Origin: Epiperipatus broadwayi | Taxonomy: Eukaryota; Onychophora; Udeonychophora; Euonychophora; Peripatidae | Length of the DNA stretch: 64,000 bases | Assembly (NCBI GenBank): GCA_028023455.1 | Contig: JAQFVV010012394.1 | Span: 30,532,885-30,596,884, forward strand | Reading direction: 5' to 3' | Shown: piece after piece, positions 35,350 through 47,278 of the stretch | Position numbering within the stretch: the first letter of the stretch is position 1 | How the letters are laid out: each line of letters begins with the position of its first letter | Translations under genes and position numbers: made by a program | The notes under the pieces: model-generated | Databases searched by the model: none | The model's input: the letters and a program-made list of their open reading frames with translations, nothing else | What the model was told of the DNA's origin: nothing

Positions 35350-36180
35350 TTTAAACATTATCAACTCAATGATGAATAAATGTCTTTTTAAGTTTCATCC
35401 ATTTTCTTCGATCCACAGTTTTTCTTCTTCACATGATACTAATAAATTATCTCATCTCTCAATCTCACATGTAGTCTCTTTCTGGATCTTTAAAATATCT
35501 GGGAACTAATGTAAGACGTCAAATATTCCTATATTTTCAACTTATATATCAGGAGTTCAGACCAATTTTGTTTCAGCATCTCAATTCTTCCAATGGTATT
35601 AGTAATACCTATTAATTTTCCCACTACATTTCCATCTCAGCAAGATTCAAACATACATCCTTTATTCTTGACTACGCAATCTGAAGTCTATATATTGTTC
35701 TAATAAATGTCAGATCCTTAGACAAATTTTGACAAAACACAATAAGTAATAATCTTCCACTGCAAAAAAAAAAAGTGAATTTCTTTTTAATATTATTTTT
35801 TATCAAAATAATTATCTACATTTAATTCTGTGATTCATTTTATCTATGCTTTCATCTTCGTTAATAATCTTATTATATGATTAATAGGTGGAAACTTCTA
35901 ATTCATTCATTAACTTCAATATATATTTTTCTTTTTTGAAAGCCCATTGAACATTACTTTAGATTTTACATGATTACAACACATCATACGACTTTATCAT
36001 ACACATTGTTTTCTTTATCAAATTTTTCTATGCCCTCTACTTTTATGGCATCTAATCCTTATCGAGCACTGACCTATCTGTTCAGTATCTATTTATTACT
36101 AAAACTTATAATAGATAGCATAAAAGTAGTGAGAATAAAAGAATTTGATAACTTTAGACACTAGCATTTTATTCTTTTCA
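35350..36180 (-). pseudogene. RTE-like LINE 3' half, heavily decayed
   Basis: Nucleotide-level homolog of 30,930-31,740 and 63,350-64,000, with shared plus-strand landmarks AATCTCACATGTAGTCTCTT, TTTCATCCATTTTCTTC, TGTTTTCATCTKTRTTAAT and CATTGAACATTACTTTAGA. Frames are shredded. It continues across a SINE-like insertion into 36,295-36,660. Confidence 0.75.
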
Positions 36181-36209
36181 TCTAAAAATCTTGAAAAATT
36201 TTCAGAAAT

Positions 36210-36262
36210 TCAGCCGCTTTACAAGCAGTTGTCTCGGGTTAGCGGGTTCAATTCCCGGCTGA
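36210..36262 (+). repeat. tRNA-like stem and B box (SINE fragment)
   Basis: TCAGCCG at 36,210-36,216 is the exact complement of CGGCTGA at 36,256-36,262, and GCGGGTTCAATTCCCGG between them is a strong T-arm/B box. The whole is only 53 nt, so the D and anticodon arms are missing. It ends in GATATGACACATGAGG and an A-rich tail (36,281-36,298), as a SINE would. It lies inside the minus-strand RTE relic. Confidence 0.7.
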
Positions 36263-36294
36263 AGATATGACACATGAGGGAAAAAAAAAGAAAA

Positions 36295-36660
36295 AAAATC
36301 TTCATTTATGTTTTATTTCCTCAGCTTCCCATTTAAATTCACAAAATGTTTTATAAAAAAGTGTTTAAAAAGTTTTGAACAAGTAGTCATTCTGCCTTAT
36401 ATTCTCATCAACTTTATCATCATAGTATCACTATGCATTAATCATTGCTATTTAGTTTTAATACTTTACTTTAACAGTATTTTTGGCCTATATGATAATC
36501 TTTCAAAATATTAATTAGAGTTGAATTCCTTGTAGAATCAAATGTCTTTTTTTTAATACCTACAAATTCAGAGTTAATAAGCTATTCATTGCTCGTGGGG
36601 TTTTATGATTTTCTTAATGGTTGTATGTCTTTTATTGTCCTATAACTGTTTAATTTATCT
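36295..36660 (-). pseudogene. RTE-like LINE, continuation upstream of the SINE
   Basis: Plus-strand CTTCCCATTTAAATTCACAA, AATGTTTTATAAAAAAGTGT and onward parallels 31,735-31,800 of the RTE copy at 30.9 kb, in the same orientation. No frame remains. Confidence 0.5.
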
Positions 36661-37089
36661 TGTTTTGTTTTCTTTTTTAACAGTTTAAGAGCAAACTTCT
36701 TTGTCGACAAATGTAATGACCTTAGTAAAGTAGAATTGACGAATTAATAGATTAGAATTTTTGTAATAATTTTTTATTCATCATTTTTATTTTAAAATGT
36801 TGTCTGACTTTAAAGATGTTTCAAAACTTAACTGAGATTTTTAAGAAGTTAGTGCTTTACTAAGAACTACAATAAAAAAGTGATACAAAAAAAAAAGAAA
36901 AAACAATTATTCCCCAATTAATTTTTAATTAAACCAATATAGTGTATTAAGAAGGAATTTGAAAGTATATTAAAATGTAAAAAAAAAAAAATCTGAAGTT
37001 CTATAAAATGATATAAAAGCAATTAATAATGATATAAGAAAAAAATACTGTTAATTGACAAGTAAAGATATAAAATAAAAATTTTAAAT

Positions 37090-37575
37090 TTATAAACCAA
37101 CATTATAGTGTAGAAAGGAACGTTATTTCTGCAATAAGAAGAAAGGATGGTACTATTACCAAAAAACAGGGGAGAACAAGAAAACTAAGTATTCCTTACA
37201 ATTATTATAAATTTGGAATTGTTTATCACTTTAATGAAGAATTGAGATTTATCATTAAATATATAAAAATAATTTCAGGAAATGATGCAATGAAGAAATA
37301 AAAAAAAATGTTGGTCAAGTTATGTACCAAATGTCTAAATGATAAAGATGTATCAGATGATTGGAAAAAATATAATCGTAATATTGATATCAGTTCTATA
37401 TAAAATTTTTACTAAGACTATTATGATTAATTTGTATAGAGCTTTAACACAAACCAATTAAAAACATAATCTGAATTTAAAACATGATTTATCACAATGG
37501 ATCACATTCATATATTGAAACCGATTATTGAAAATATCAATGACCATACTTTAGATTTTTTTTATCAAAAAAAAA
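37090..37575 (+). pseudogene. RTE-like LINE RT fragment (plus strand)
   Basis: Plus-strand readings give SDDWKKYNRNIDISSI (P-x2-W ... YRPISL region), then LYRALTQTN and FITMDHIHILKPIIENIND, the STIDHI..V..LIEK segment of RTE RT. Several stops. It is interrupted after FF (37,560) by foreign sequence that includes an A13G11 tract and a LINE C-terminus on the other strand. It resumes at about 38,330. Confidence 0.75.
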
Positions 37576-37789
37576 AAAACTTTACTAATCCAGAAAAAAA
37601 AAAAAAGGGGGGGGGGGATACAGAGTATAGTATGAAAAAATTAATTGGCAAATTAAAGTTCAAATAGACAGATTCTGCCAAGTGTTCACTATTAAATAAA
37701 AAAGGTAGAATAAAAGTTCAATTTTATATATATATATATATTTCTTTTCTAAAGAAAGGTAATTGATAATATCCAACCTAGCCTTTAAA

Positions 37790-38185
37790 TGTCGATTAGA
37801 TCCCATGTGCTATTGAATAAAACTTGTGATGATATTCGATTGTCTCTTTCTTTTATCATTCTGATTTTCCTAATTAGAATCTTCAGAGGATCTGTACAAT
37901 TAGAATTGAAGAGAATATCACATCAAGTTAGCCATAAGCTATATATTAAAAAAAGTGGCACTTCTAATATGGGCAAAAATGCCTGCTTTAATTACTTGTA
38001 TCAATGCAGGTATCAATGAGCCTTTATGTTTATAAATTAAGCTAATAAATGTTCTACAGACTTGCAAATAACGGCATACACCAAAAAATGTGTTCAATCG
38101 TGTCTTCATCTCTGCGATATAACCTACATAGGCCATCAATTGAAGTAAATCCACAGTTTCTTTAGATTTCAGATTATAAAAATAC
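37790..38185 (-). pseudogene. LINE C-terminal zinc-binding region (zf-RVT-like), decayed
   Basis: One minus-strand reading contains GLCRLYRRDEDTIEHIFW followed by C and PLFASL: a C-x2-C(or L)...E-D-T-x-E-H-x3-C arrangement like the zinc-binding domain at the C-terminus of many LINE ORF2 proteins. It then reads SLIPALIQVIKAGIF. It is of the same type as the minus-strand remnant at 39,717-40,128 and sits inside the gap of the plus-strand RTE relic, implying a nested insertion. Confidence 0.6.
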
Positions 38186-38329
38186 ATTGATTCTTAAATA
38201 TTTTTATGTGATTAAAGCTATGTACTATCAAGATATAGATCTATAAAATGGATGTACATAACAACAGTGATTATATTTTGAGGTGACTCAGAAGATAATA
38301 GGACTGAGTCGTAAGAAAATTCCATTTTC

Positions 38330-39130
38330 CAAAACTTTTTACAGCAGCGTTGTAAGAAATATTTTATAGATTAAAATGAAAATTAAAAAAGCACATAGAA
38401 ATTATTAAGGTCATATAGATTTTGCAAATGATGTGTATGACTTTAATGAGTAATGCTTCAAAATTTCAAGAAATGTTACAAGAATAATCAGCCGGAATTA
38501 CCAAAAGTAGACCTAAAGATCAGTGCTAAAAAATGATGTTCAATGGATTTCTCAGAAGAATCAAATAAAAATTGATAATCGTAAATTAGAAGAAATTAAC
38601 AACTACAAATATCTTTAAACCACTAAAAATCACAAATATCTTTATTATATTATTAATACAGATGAAAACATAATGCATGAAATTAATCACAGAATTAAAC
38701 CTGGATAGAGTGCTTTTGGTAGAACTAATATAATAGTTAAAGGAAATATGTCCACTATTTGAAAAGGGACATATTTAATAGATATGTTTACTTATGGACC
38801 TGGACTCGGATTAATAGAAAAATTGTTTACAGAATTCAGATTACTCAAAGAAGTATATAAAAATGTATATTAATAATAATAAGAGATTGAAAATGAAATA
38901 CATAAGTAAAAAAACAAACAAATTTTTTGACATCATTGAAAGAATTGAGGTTGAAGAGAAACGTGATTGAATATATTGCCATAAAAGATGAACAATTGAT
39001 ATCTTAAAATGCATCTGAAAAGATTATAAAAGACCGAGAAAGAGATTATTTGAGAGAATGATAAATGAAATAAGAGAGTATGTTGGAGTGATGTGGCGAA
39101 AAAAGCTATGGATCTGATGATTATTATAAA
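38330..39130 (+). pseudogene. RTE-like LINE 3' part (plus strand)
   Basis: Readings in order: KLFTAALEEIFRLKWKLKK-like residues in pieces (TAALEEIFRLKW), HIDFANDVYDFNE (RFADDVVLFSE with the catalytic pair damaged), LQEMLQE, NRKLEEINNYKYL, then ENIMHEINHRI, GRTNIIVKGNM and a final CGERI-type tail region. All are motifs of the RTE RT palm to C-terminus. Stops in every frame. The 3' end near GATCTGATGATTATTA resembles an ATG/ATT tail. Confidence 0.8.
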
Positions 39131-39716
39131 CTATTGTAATAATATATTATATCTTTAATATTTAGAAATTTGGTATATAACTTTGCCAACAATCTTTTTT
39201 AGCTGGCATCTGACCTTTTCCCCTCTTTTCTTCCAATGCGTAAGCTTGTGATTAAGACCTGTAGAGGTCCCTACCTTCGCATTTTAAACCGCACATGCTG
39301 TAGGTTTATTGCCTTAGTAAATATTAAAACTTTTGTAGTAATTTTATTATTTTATGTTTTTATATAAACAAATAATTTTTATTAGGCAATTTTTTTTTTT
39401 TTTTACAAACTTGGAAAAGATGATTTGAAATTCGTCTAGATATTATAAAATATTCATTCAAAGAACAGACAAATACAACGATGTGCATATTACAAAAGAT
39501 ACATCTTATAAATACATAGCAACAGCATATAAAAATAAAAAAGAGAATATAATAGAAACTATCTTCTTATAATAGTGTCAGAAAAAAGACCAAGCTCCTT
39601 GTAGCATCAACTATATCCGAGGGGCAAGCGCTCTAACGCGGTCTTTAATTTTTGAAATTTTATTGTAACTTGGTAAGGTAATTTCCTAAATATAAAGTTA
39701 AAGCAAAAACAGCATC

Positions 39717-40128
39717 TTAGGACCCAAAGGGTAAACATAAGGAAAGTAGAGTAATGCTAATTGAAGAGGAAATGTCATGTTTTATACTATCAATGAGAAT
39801 AGAAATAGTAAATGATTGAACGATATTTCTATAGGTAAAAAGAGAAGAACACTGGGACAGAAAGTGATATATTGTCTCTTCAGAGTTATGACAAAGAGAA
39901 CAAATGGAATCAATATCAGCATGCGCCATTTTCTGTGATATGATTAATAGGTAGGGCTTCTAAATTAATTTTCATAAGGAAATCGAGGTATTTTGGTTCC
40001 AGATACTGGGATTTGAATTTCTTTATTATCGATGGGGACAGATGTGATTGATTAACACTATATGTAGTAAGCCTTCCAAAAGAGTATTTTCTTAGAGGTG
40101 TGATGATTAAGATTAATATAAGTAACAA
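39717..40128 (-). pseudogene. LINE ORF2 C-terminus with zinc-knuckle-like motif, frameshifted
   Basis: Two overlapping minus-strand frames join across a frameshift near 39,920. The upstream one reads SFGRLTTYSVNQSH, YLDFLMKINLEALPINH; the downstream one DSICSLCHNSEETIYHFLSQ then C. C-x2-C-x4-E-E-T-x2-H-x4-C is the zf-RVT pattern of LINE C-termini. Only about 135 residues survive. The family cannot be named from this alone, but it differs from the RTE-like C-terminus (EQT...GHVAR). Confidence 0.75.
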
Positions 40129-40280
40129 TATATTTGATTAAGGATTGAAAATAATCTTTTTTTAAATTTATTTATTAAATGTAAAGGCAGATAACATCTT
40201 TAGTTTAAATATTTAGATTATTTATAAGACTTTTCTATTTTTGTTCTTTTCTAATCTACTGTTTTCTACAAAGTTATTCT

Positions 40281-40380
40281 ATATATTTAATTTAATACCC
40301 TTTACAGGCTTACACACACCTGCATATATATACTGTAATATATAAGGAATTCGAACTCAGATTTTACACGACCCTCAATT
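40281..40380 (-). repeat. ~100-bp terminal direct repeat, left copy
   Basis: Matches 40,767-40,872 in the same orientation (TTTAATAC..TTTACAGGC, ATATATACTGTAATAT, TTTACACGACCCTCAATT). On the minus strand it contains GAGTTCGAATTCC, close to a Pol III B box. Confidence 0.85.
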
Positions 40381-40766
40381 CTCCATGCCATCTTATATTG
40401 CTGACCCACCTGATCACACACATGTTGAAAAGATAAATAATTATCAATATATGTATTTCATGCTAAACCAGCAATCATCAGTTAGTCCAGATTACTATCT
40501 CCACACATATATACAATCAGTGCCCAGCTTTATATTATGATAGCCAATCTTCATACTTTAATGGACAGGCTTCAAACTACTCCAACCCACAACACATCAG
40601 CCATCCATTTCATTGAAAATATGGGAATGATAAAAGACCACGTTAGTGACAAGGTTATCATCCTACTCATGTTGACGTTAGTCATTCTGACCCCTCGTGT
40701 ACTGAAGAATAATCCATTTACATACATATGTGCGGGGATGGGCAGACTTTTAACGCACTATGTTTC
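40381..40766. other. 386-bp segment between ~100-bp direct repeats
   Basis: Interior of a small element bounded by direct repeats. It is GC-richer than its surroundings and has a short open frame at 40,537-40,830 running into the right repeat. The frame has no recognisable motif and I do not call it a gene. The architecture would fit a miniature LTR element (TRIM) or two SINE copies flanking captured DNA. Confidence 0.6.
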
Positions 40767-40872
40767 AATATGTAATTTAATACACTGCACAGGCTTACAC
40801 ACAACTGCACATATATACTATATACTGTAATATTTAAGGATTCGAATTCAGACATTTACACGACCCTCAATT
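40767..40872 (-). repeat. ~100-bp terminal direct repeat, right copy
   Basis: Partner of 40,281-40,380, with a few substitutions and a short ACTATAT insertion. The minus strand holds GAATTCGAATCC (B-box-like). Confidence 0.85.
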
Positions 40873-41099
40873 ATATATTTAAGTGTTATTTATTTTATTT
40901 ATTTTTAATAATAGTGCCATTTTTTTTCTTTTCAATAACAATTTTTATATTTCCGAAACATTGTTGTTTTCTACTATGTTTTCTACTAACTTACCTTGCT
41001 TCAAAGTTATATTTCTTACTATAATTTAACTTCTTTTTGTACCCTCTTATAAAATTCCTAAGATTTAATTCTTCTAAATGAGCCGCCTTGCCTCAGTTG

Positions 41100-41830
41100 A
41101 AAATTTATTGATTAATTAATGCTTATTTATCGCGCGTCAGCTATCTGTCTAATAATTTTTTGTAGAATTTCATAGACATCATCTAAGTTTGAACCATTTT
41201 TGAGATCTGCTAATATTTCAAAATGATTTGTAAGCTCTACTTTTAATCTGAAATGTTTTTTTGACAGTTAAGGATATCAACAATTCATATTGTTTTCATA
41301 GTTTTTGTTTTTCTAATTTTTCATTAACATTCATCTTGCATCTCACTAAGCAATAATTACTTTTGTGTTCGATCTATTTAGAATATAGCAGTCTTGTAAT
41401 ACATGTTTTCAATTAGCTTAATCCAACTCTGACATATCTTTATTTGGATCTTTCCATATACATTTGTATTTTTTCCCCCACCCTTCTAAAAAATACAACT
41501 TAAAATGAACATTTTTTTTCATATTCATTATCTATCACTTTTTAGTCTGTTATTAAAATTTTTAAAATCTTTAAATTATTTATTTTTTATGTTCTTATGG
41601 AGCAAAGAAGAAATTTGAAACTATTTTCTTTTATACTAACTTTTCTTGCATGCATATATTTATTAATATATTCATTAACACCTTCCAATACATCATCAGT
41701 GATACTTCTGCATGTCAGAAAATTTTATTTAACTTTATGATCACAACCATGTAATTTTCATGCTTTGCTTTATATGTCGTTTCTGTTTTAACTCAGCATC
41801 TTCCAAACCACATTTCTATATTTTATTATA
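41100..41830 (-). pseudogene. LINE endonuclease-to-RT linker fragment (RTE-like), decayed
   Basis: Minus-strand readings include CIWKDPNKDMSELD (the W-x-S/D-P-x-G...IDYIL segment near the end of the APE endonuclease). Downstream comes LTNHFEILADLKNGSNLDDV then YEILQKIIRQIADA, which fits the LxNRFxxLxxLxD...W..I...I...A linker just before RT. These are in the right order and spacing for one element. The RT expected at lower coordinates is not present; the sequence there is the small direct-repeat element. Stops are frequent. Confidence 0.65.
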
Positions 41831-42622
41831 AAATAAACAAAATAAGAATTAGAGACTTGGTTCATGCAACCTCATGCTATTTATGTAGTGTTTGTATTTA
41901 ATTTACTATGTTTTTCTATGGAAATAAAATCTTGTAACTCAATTTTCACCCATTTCCTAATTCCTGACCCAGTTGAAATTTTGCATACATAGATATTTCT
42001 GATGACAATATATTTTTTAAAAGATTGTAAATGATGTTAGCAAAAAATGATTAAGAAATTTAAATGTTTAGTATTGTATTAGATTTATTCTAAACATGCT
42101 CAATAGCATTAAACGTTTTTTTAAACTTACATGCAAAAACTAAAAAGTAAAAATAAAAATATTAAAAAATTAAAAATGCTTTTATTGATGTAACCTAAAA
42201 TATACATATATTAGCTGTCATTATATTTCTGATGTTGTGTGACCAAAAATGGGAACATGGGGTGTCTATATTGAGACATACTCTTAGCTATACTTTCTAT
42301 AAATAAAAATTAGATATATATTTTTTCATATATACAATAGCAAAAGGTTGAAGAATATAAATTTTAAAGTGTTGAGTCATAATTCTTTTTTAATAAGAAG
42401 CCAATAAAAATGGATTGGAAGGTTAACTAAGAGTACATGAATGTATCACACTTGTATTTTTAGTCATTAATGCCATAGATGTTTTTAAAAATGAAGTTTT
42501 TTTTACTTTTTAGTGTACTGGTGTGATCAGTATTTTTGTATTGTTTTTTTTTTTTTACTTTTTTCACATTTTTATTTAGATGTAGTTTTCTATTATCTTC
42601 TGTAAACTATTAATTAATTCAA

Positions 42623-42865
42623 TTCACTAAATATTATATATAAATAAACAACATGAAATCTTTCAATTTACTGCATAGTAATTTTCAAATCTAATGAAAT
42701 GATCTGTCAAAGGTTTTAGCCTTTCACGTTATTATTATATCATCGGCTTGTGCTTAAAAAATTAACATATTTGCATTTGTTATAATCATTTCATTAGATT
42801 TGAAAATTACTATGTAGTAAATTGAAAGATTTCATGTTGTTTATTTATATATAATATTTAGTGAA
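42623..42865. mobile_element. 243-bp palindrome / foldback element with ~80-bp arms
   Basis: 42,623-42,702 and 42,785-42,865 are near-perfect reverse complements (TTCACTAAATATTATATATA ... GGATC-side AATGAAATGAT), with an 82-bp spacer. Most of the spacer is found again at 43,067-43,132. Noncoding. The DNA would form a strong cruciform. Confidence 0.93.
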
Positions 42866-43066
42866 ATAAATGTGAAGGTGTTTAAAGCTTCATGCTCTTG
42901 GTTCAGAATGCTGGAGTCTGGCTTAATTATATATAAATTTAAGTAGAGAAGAAGGTGGATCCATATTTTTCTTATAAATTTTTTGCCTTGTGTTTTGAAT
43001 TTAGAGTTTCCTGTCCAGTCATTATTACACCTGATTGGCTGTCATTTAAGCATTTTTAAGGCGCAA

Positions 43067-43132
43067 CTGTCAAAGGTTTTAGCCTTTCACATTATTATTA
43101 TATCATCTACTTGCACTTAAGAAATTAATATA
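43067..43132 (+). repeat. Second copy of the palindrome spacer
   Basis: CTGTCAAAGGTTTTAGCCTT, then TTATTATTATATCATC and CTTAAGAAATTAA, matches 42,704-42,769 with few changes, but without the long arms. Confidence 0.88.
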
Positions 43133-46100
43133 CTTAATATTTTCTTTGGAAATTTGTTACATTTAATATATTTAATATAATACTGTTTAGTATTATATGT
43201 GTGCCAGGTAATTAATTTTTATAAGTTTAATCTTAAGGAGTTTTATTAGACTGTGCAGATATTCTACACATTCTCAGGTAATATTTTATTATACAATTGG
43301 TAGCTGCTTGATAAGCTAGTATATATTTTATTCATTCTGAGTCAGTGCAGATTTTCATCACTCACTAATAATTACTTCAAATGTATGGTATTCTATTGTG
43401 ATATGCTAAAGCAATTATCAGAAGTTTTCCATTAGATTTTTGCATAAATACAATAGTAATTATAACCACTAGTATTTTTTTATGCATTGAGAATTATTAT
43501 TCTCACCCTTTTATTCACATTATTCATGTCCATTAGTTACTATAATTTTAATATTTAATATCCATATGCAAGTGAATTCTAACTTTGTGCCAAAAATTTC
43601 ATATGCTATTAAATTTTCTTTATTAATTTTTCAGTCGGTTGACTTAAATTCCAAATGTTGGTTCAGACATTGCTTATTGTTAGTATGGTTAAAATTTTGA
43701 TTATGACTTTAGTTAGTTATAGTGATGTTTTCAAGCTATTGTGCATGTGCTTTCTTATGAGTGTTAATAATAAATGAATACTTTCATTCCCAACACAAGA
43801 TATAGTATTTAAGAAAGAATAAAATGAACCCACTTATTCCTTCAAACCCAAATGCTTATATATGGGCAAATCTTAAGTACTGGAAATGAAAGCATGAAGA
43901 TAGATCACTCACTTTAAATTACAATAGCTTGAAAGGCTGATCTTTAATGTATTACAATTTATAAACATAGTGCTATATAAAAATAAATGCTTATAGTGAT
44001 GTTTGTAACTTGGCATTTTTAGTTATAGTATTGCTTAGCCTCATAGTGTAAGGTCCTACTAATATTTATTATTGCACTTGATGGAGTGGATAAGTTCCCC
44101 ATCTTTATTATATTCTGTTCCATGAGATGATAGTGCTTATTTCCAGTGATTATTATCACATATTTAGAAGGTACCTGTTGTTGGTGTGTCTTTCCATGTT
44201 TTCCTGATGTGCTGTGACAAAGTACAGGCACCCCTTTCTGCCTCAGAAGTAGGTATTTTGGAAGCCACCAGTTTGGTATGTTGTTCAGCTCTTTAGAGCA
44301 TATTGTTGGCCTATCACTCATGATGTGTTTAAATCTATTTTTCCACCATGGTAGGTGAAATTGTTTGTATTTTTGATATGTAATAACAAGATAAGTTAGT
44401 CTGAAGGACTTAGTTTCTTCAGGTTGCATTTAGTTATTTTAGTGCTCAAACGTATAACAATGTGTGCATAGTGCTGTTATGGTAATATTTTCATCCACAA
44501 ATCAAACAACAATAATTAATAAATATGAAGATTGCAAGCATATGGCCAGTAAATGCAATCCACACATGCTATGTCATCAATGTATTCATCCAGAGTTTTC
44601 GCCCATGGATGTGTAAGTCTTTTAAATTTTATATTTTAGTATATTTTGTATTATATGGACAGTAACTTCCTATGTTTATGTGTACAAATGACTTCTGATG
44701 AGTGTCTCATACATTTTACTTATTTAGTCATTTACTTATTAGTTTATAATTCTAAACCACAGGAGTATAATTATTTATAATTGAGATTTATTCTGGATAT
44801 GACAGCCAGTGCTTAAACGTGTTTGGGTTTTTATATCAGGTACTTGCAGATTAGTTTATTAATCCTGGTTACTAATTTTATAATGTTATTGTAAAATAAA
44901 TAAAGTGAAATTATATTTTATTGAGCTAATACTAATTCAATATGAGGTATATAAATTTAGGATGCTCTAACTTTAGGGATTATTTATTTGAAGGAAGTTG
45001 TATAAAAAATTAGCTAGTGTTCACTCTCTATTTTTAATAAATTGTTAAATAGGGTGATATGTAAATTCAATTATTCCCCAAAAGAAACCTGGATAGTTTA
45101 TTTGTAAGAACCAAGTAGTCATTCAAATACTGTGAGTCAAAAAGACCTAATTGTAACAGCGCTATCTTGGCAATATTTCCTAACTTATGTAAATATTTTC
45201 TTTTGTTGTTTTGATAGTGTCATAATTGTTAATAAACCAAATTATTATTTATTTAAAGTAAATTTAGTTTCTGTTTATATTTTTCTTTTATATGCTATTG
45301 TCTTGGGTTCACAACAACATTTATTAATTACATAAATTAAAGATAAACAAAATATTTTAATACTTATAGAAATACACTAAGCCATAATTGTGATTCCTGG
45401 ATTAAATCACATTAACAGATAATCACATATTTACAGATACTCACTATAATATTTCATTTTAAGAATTATTTAAAACTATGTCATCTTCTAAGATAGAAGA
45501 TTATGTAAGATAAATTGAAGACTGCTTGATATTTTGGAAGATTATTCATGATATTTCAGACTGCATACTATCTTGTTATGTTTGGTTAAGGTCCATTTGC
45601 ATTTAATTTCATATGAAGGTTGTCTGTGAGAAGGTGGAGGGACATAAAAAGCACCCTTGTCTTTTTTCCATCTCAAGTGATGTCTTTGGTAGTAGGTTAT
45701 AATTAGTTTAAATTTTGAATATTTTGATTACGCAATTAAATATTTAAGTAAATGTCCTTTTCATAATTTTTGATATTATCTTATAGTAGGAGGCAATCAC
45801 TGCAAGTGCAGTGCTTGCTTCCCACAGTCAGCCAGGGTATTACTCACTCGTTTGTTTATTCATTCAGTAACTTATTAGGCAAGGTCATATCTTAGCAAAT
45901 TTCACAAGAGTTACAGTAAGACCCCTGAGATTGATACTCTTGTTAGTCTTTTAGTGAAGTATTTTTTTCCATTTGTGCATAGGATAATAAGGAATATCGT
46001 CATTGCAAAATAAGTATTTCTTATTTATTATTTGTACCATAAGAAAAGTACATATAAAGTAGATTATTTTAATTAAATTGTGACAGGTTGTGTTTTTAGA

Positions 46101-46394
46101 AATAATGACAAGGATAATATTTGTTTTGAACTAAAAGATAAATAAATCTATTAGTGAAACATTCCTTAAATAAAAAATTGTTTTATTCAGAGAATATGAT
46201 CTGATGGGAGGCTGATTCTAATAACTATTTAATAAGAGTGAAAATGTACTCTCTATCATTTATTTTAAAGTAGTTATCATGTTATAATAATGATCTGCAT
46301 TATAATTAGATTTTGCCTCTGTCTGATTGTATATCTCTGTAGAGTTCATCCTTGAAATTTATTATAATGGCACTGAATTTAGTCGTTAAGAGTC
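43133..46394. other. AT-rich noncoding DNA, no gene supported
   Basis: A 136-codon frame lies on the minus strand at 44,019-44,429. It has fairly ordinary composition but no motif, no splice signals and no homology I recognise, so it is not called as a gene. The rest is A/T-rich with a near-palindromic CACTGCAAGTGCAGTG at about 45,800. Confidence 0.5.
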
Positions 46395-46660
46395 TCTGAT
46401 GATTTTGATTATTTTTCTCTCTTTTCTATTTCGCCTCATTTCCTCTCCTCTCTTTCTTTTTTTCTCTTTCCTTCCTTTTCTCTTCTTCTCTCCCCTTCTC
46501 TTCTTCTCCCTCTTTCTCTCTCTCTTCTGTCTCTTTTTCTCTTCTTTCCTCTACTCTCTCACATTTTGATTCCCTTTCTCTTCCTCATTTCCTCTCATCT
46601 CTCTTTTTCTCTTCTTCTTCTCTCTCTCTCACCCTTGTTCTCCTCCTCTCCCCTCTGAAT
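46395..46660 (+). repeat. ~265-bp polypyrimidine tract
   Basis: Almost unbroken C/T (CTCTTTCTTTTTTTCTCTTT, TTCTCTCCCCTTCTC and so on). The sequence is capable of forming intramolecular triplex (H-DNA). Confidence 0.93.
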
Positions 46661-46679
46661 TTTTAAGGGGTTACAATAT

Positions 46680-46704
46680 ATGTTTAGGTGGTGACTGGTT
46701 GGAA

Positions 46705-46795
<91 letters not shown>

Positions 46796-47278
46796 GGACC
46801 ATCAGTAAGAATGGATTTCCATTCTTGCTATTAAAAGGTATGAAGGTTGCCTTGACATCAGTGAGAAATATTGATTACTATATTTTACTGTGAATGTTTA
46901 GGTGGTTACTGGTTGGAATCTAATTACATCATTATCTCAGATTAGCTTTAGGTACTATTTCGCTTATTATTTCTAAATAATACATGGGCAATTTAAAAGT
47001 ATTGCAGTTTGTAATGTTATAATTGACTATTTATTAGTCTGCATTACAATGACATGTTTATTTCATGTTTAAAAAGGTTTATTTAAACTTCATTGTATCA
47101 ATATTTCATACTCTGTAGTCAAGTTGCAATCTTTAAGTGTCCATATATATTCAATGGACCATTAGTAAGAATGGATTTCCATTCTTGCTATTAAAAGGTG
47201 TGAAGGTTGCCTTGACAGCAGTGAGAAATATTGATTACTATATTTTACTGTGAATGTTTAGGTGGTTACTGGTTGGAA

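Noticed and set aside
36210-36262. Functional tRNA gene
   Set aside because: Only 53 nt, no D arm or anticodon arm, and an A-rich tail; a SINE relic fits better.
44019-44429. 136-codon open frame on the minus strand
   Set aside because: No motif, no splice signals and no recognisable similarity; a frame of this length can arise by chance in 64 kb. Kept only as a note.
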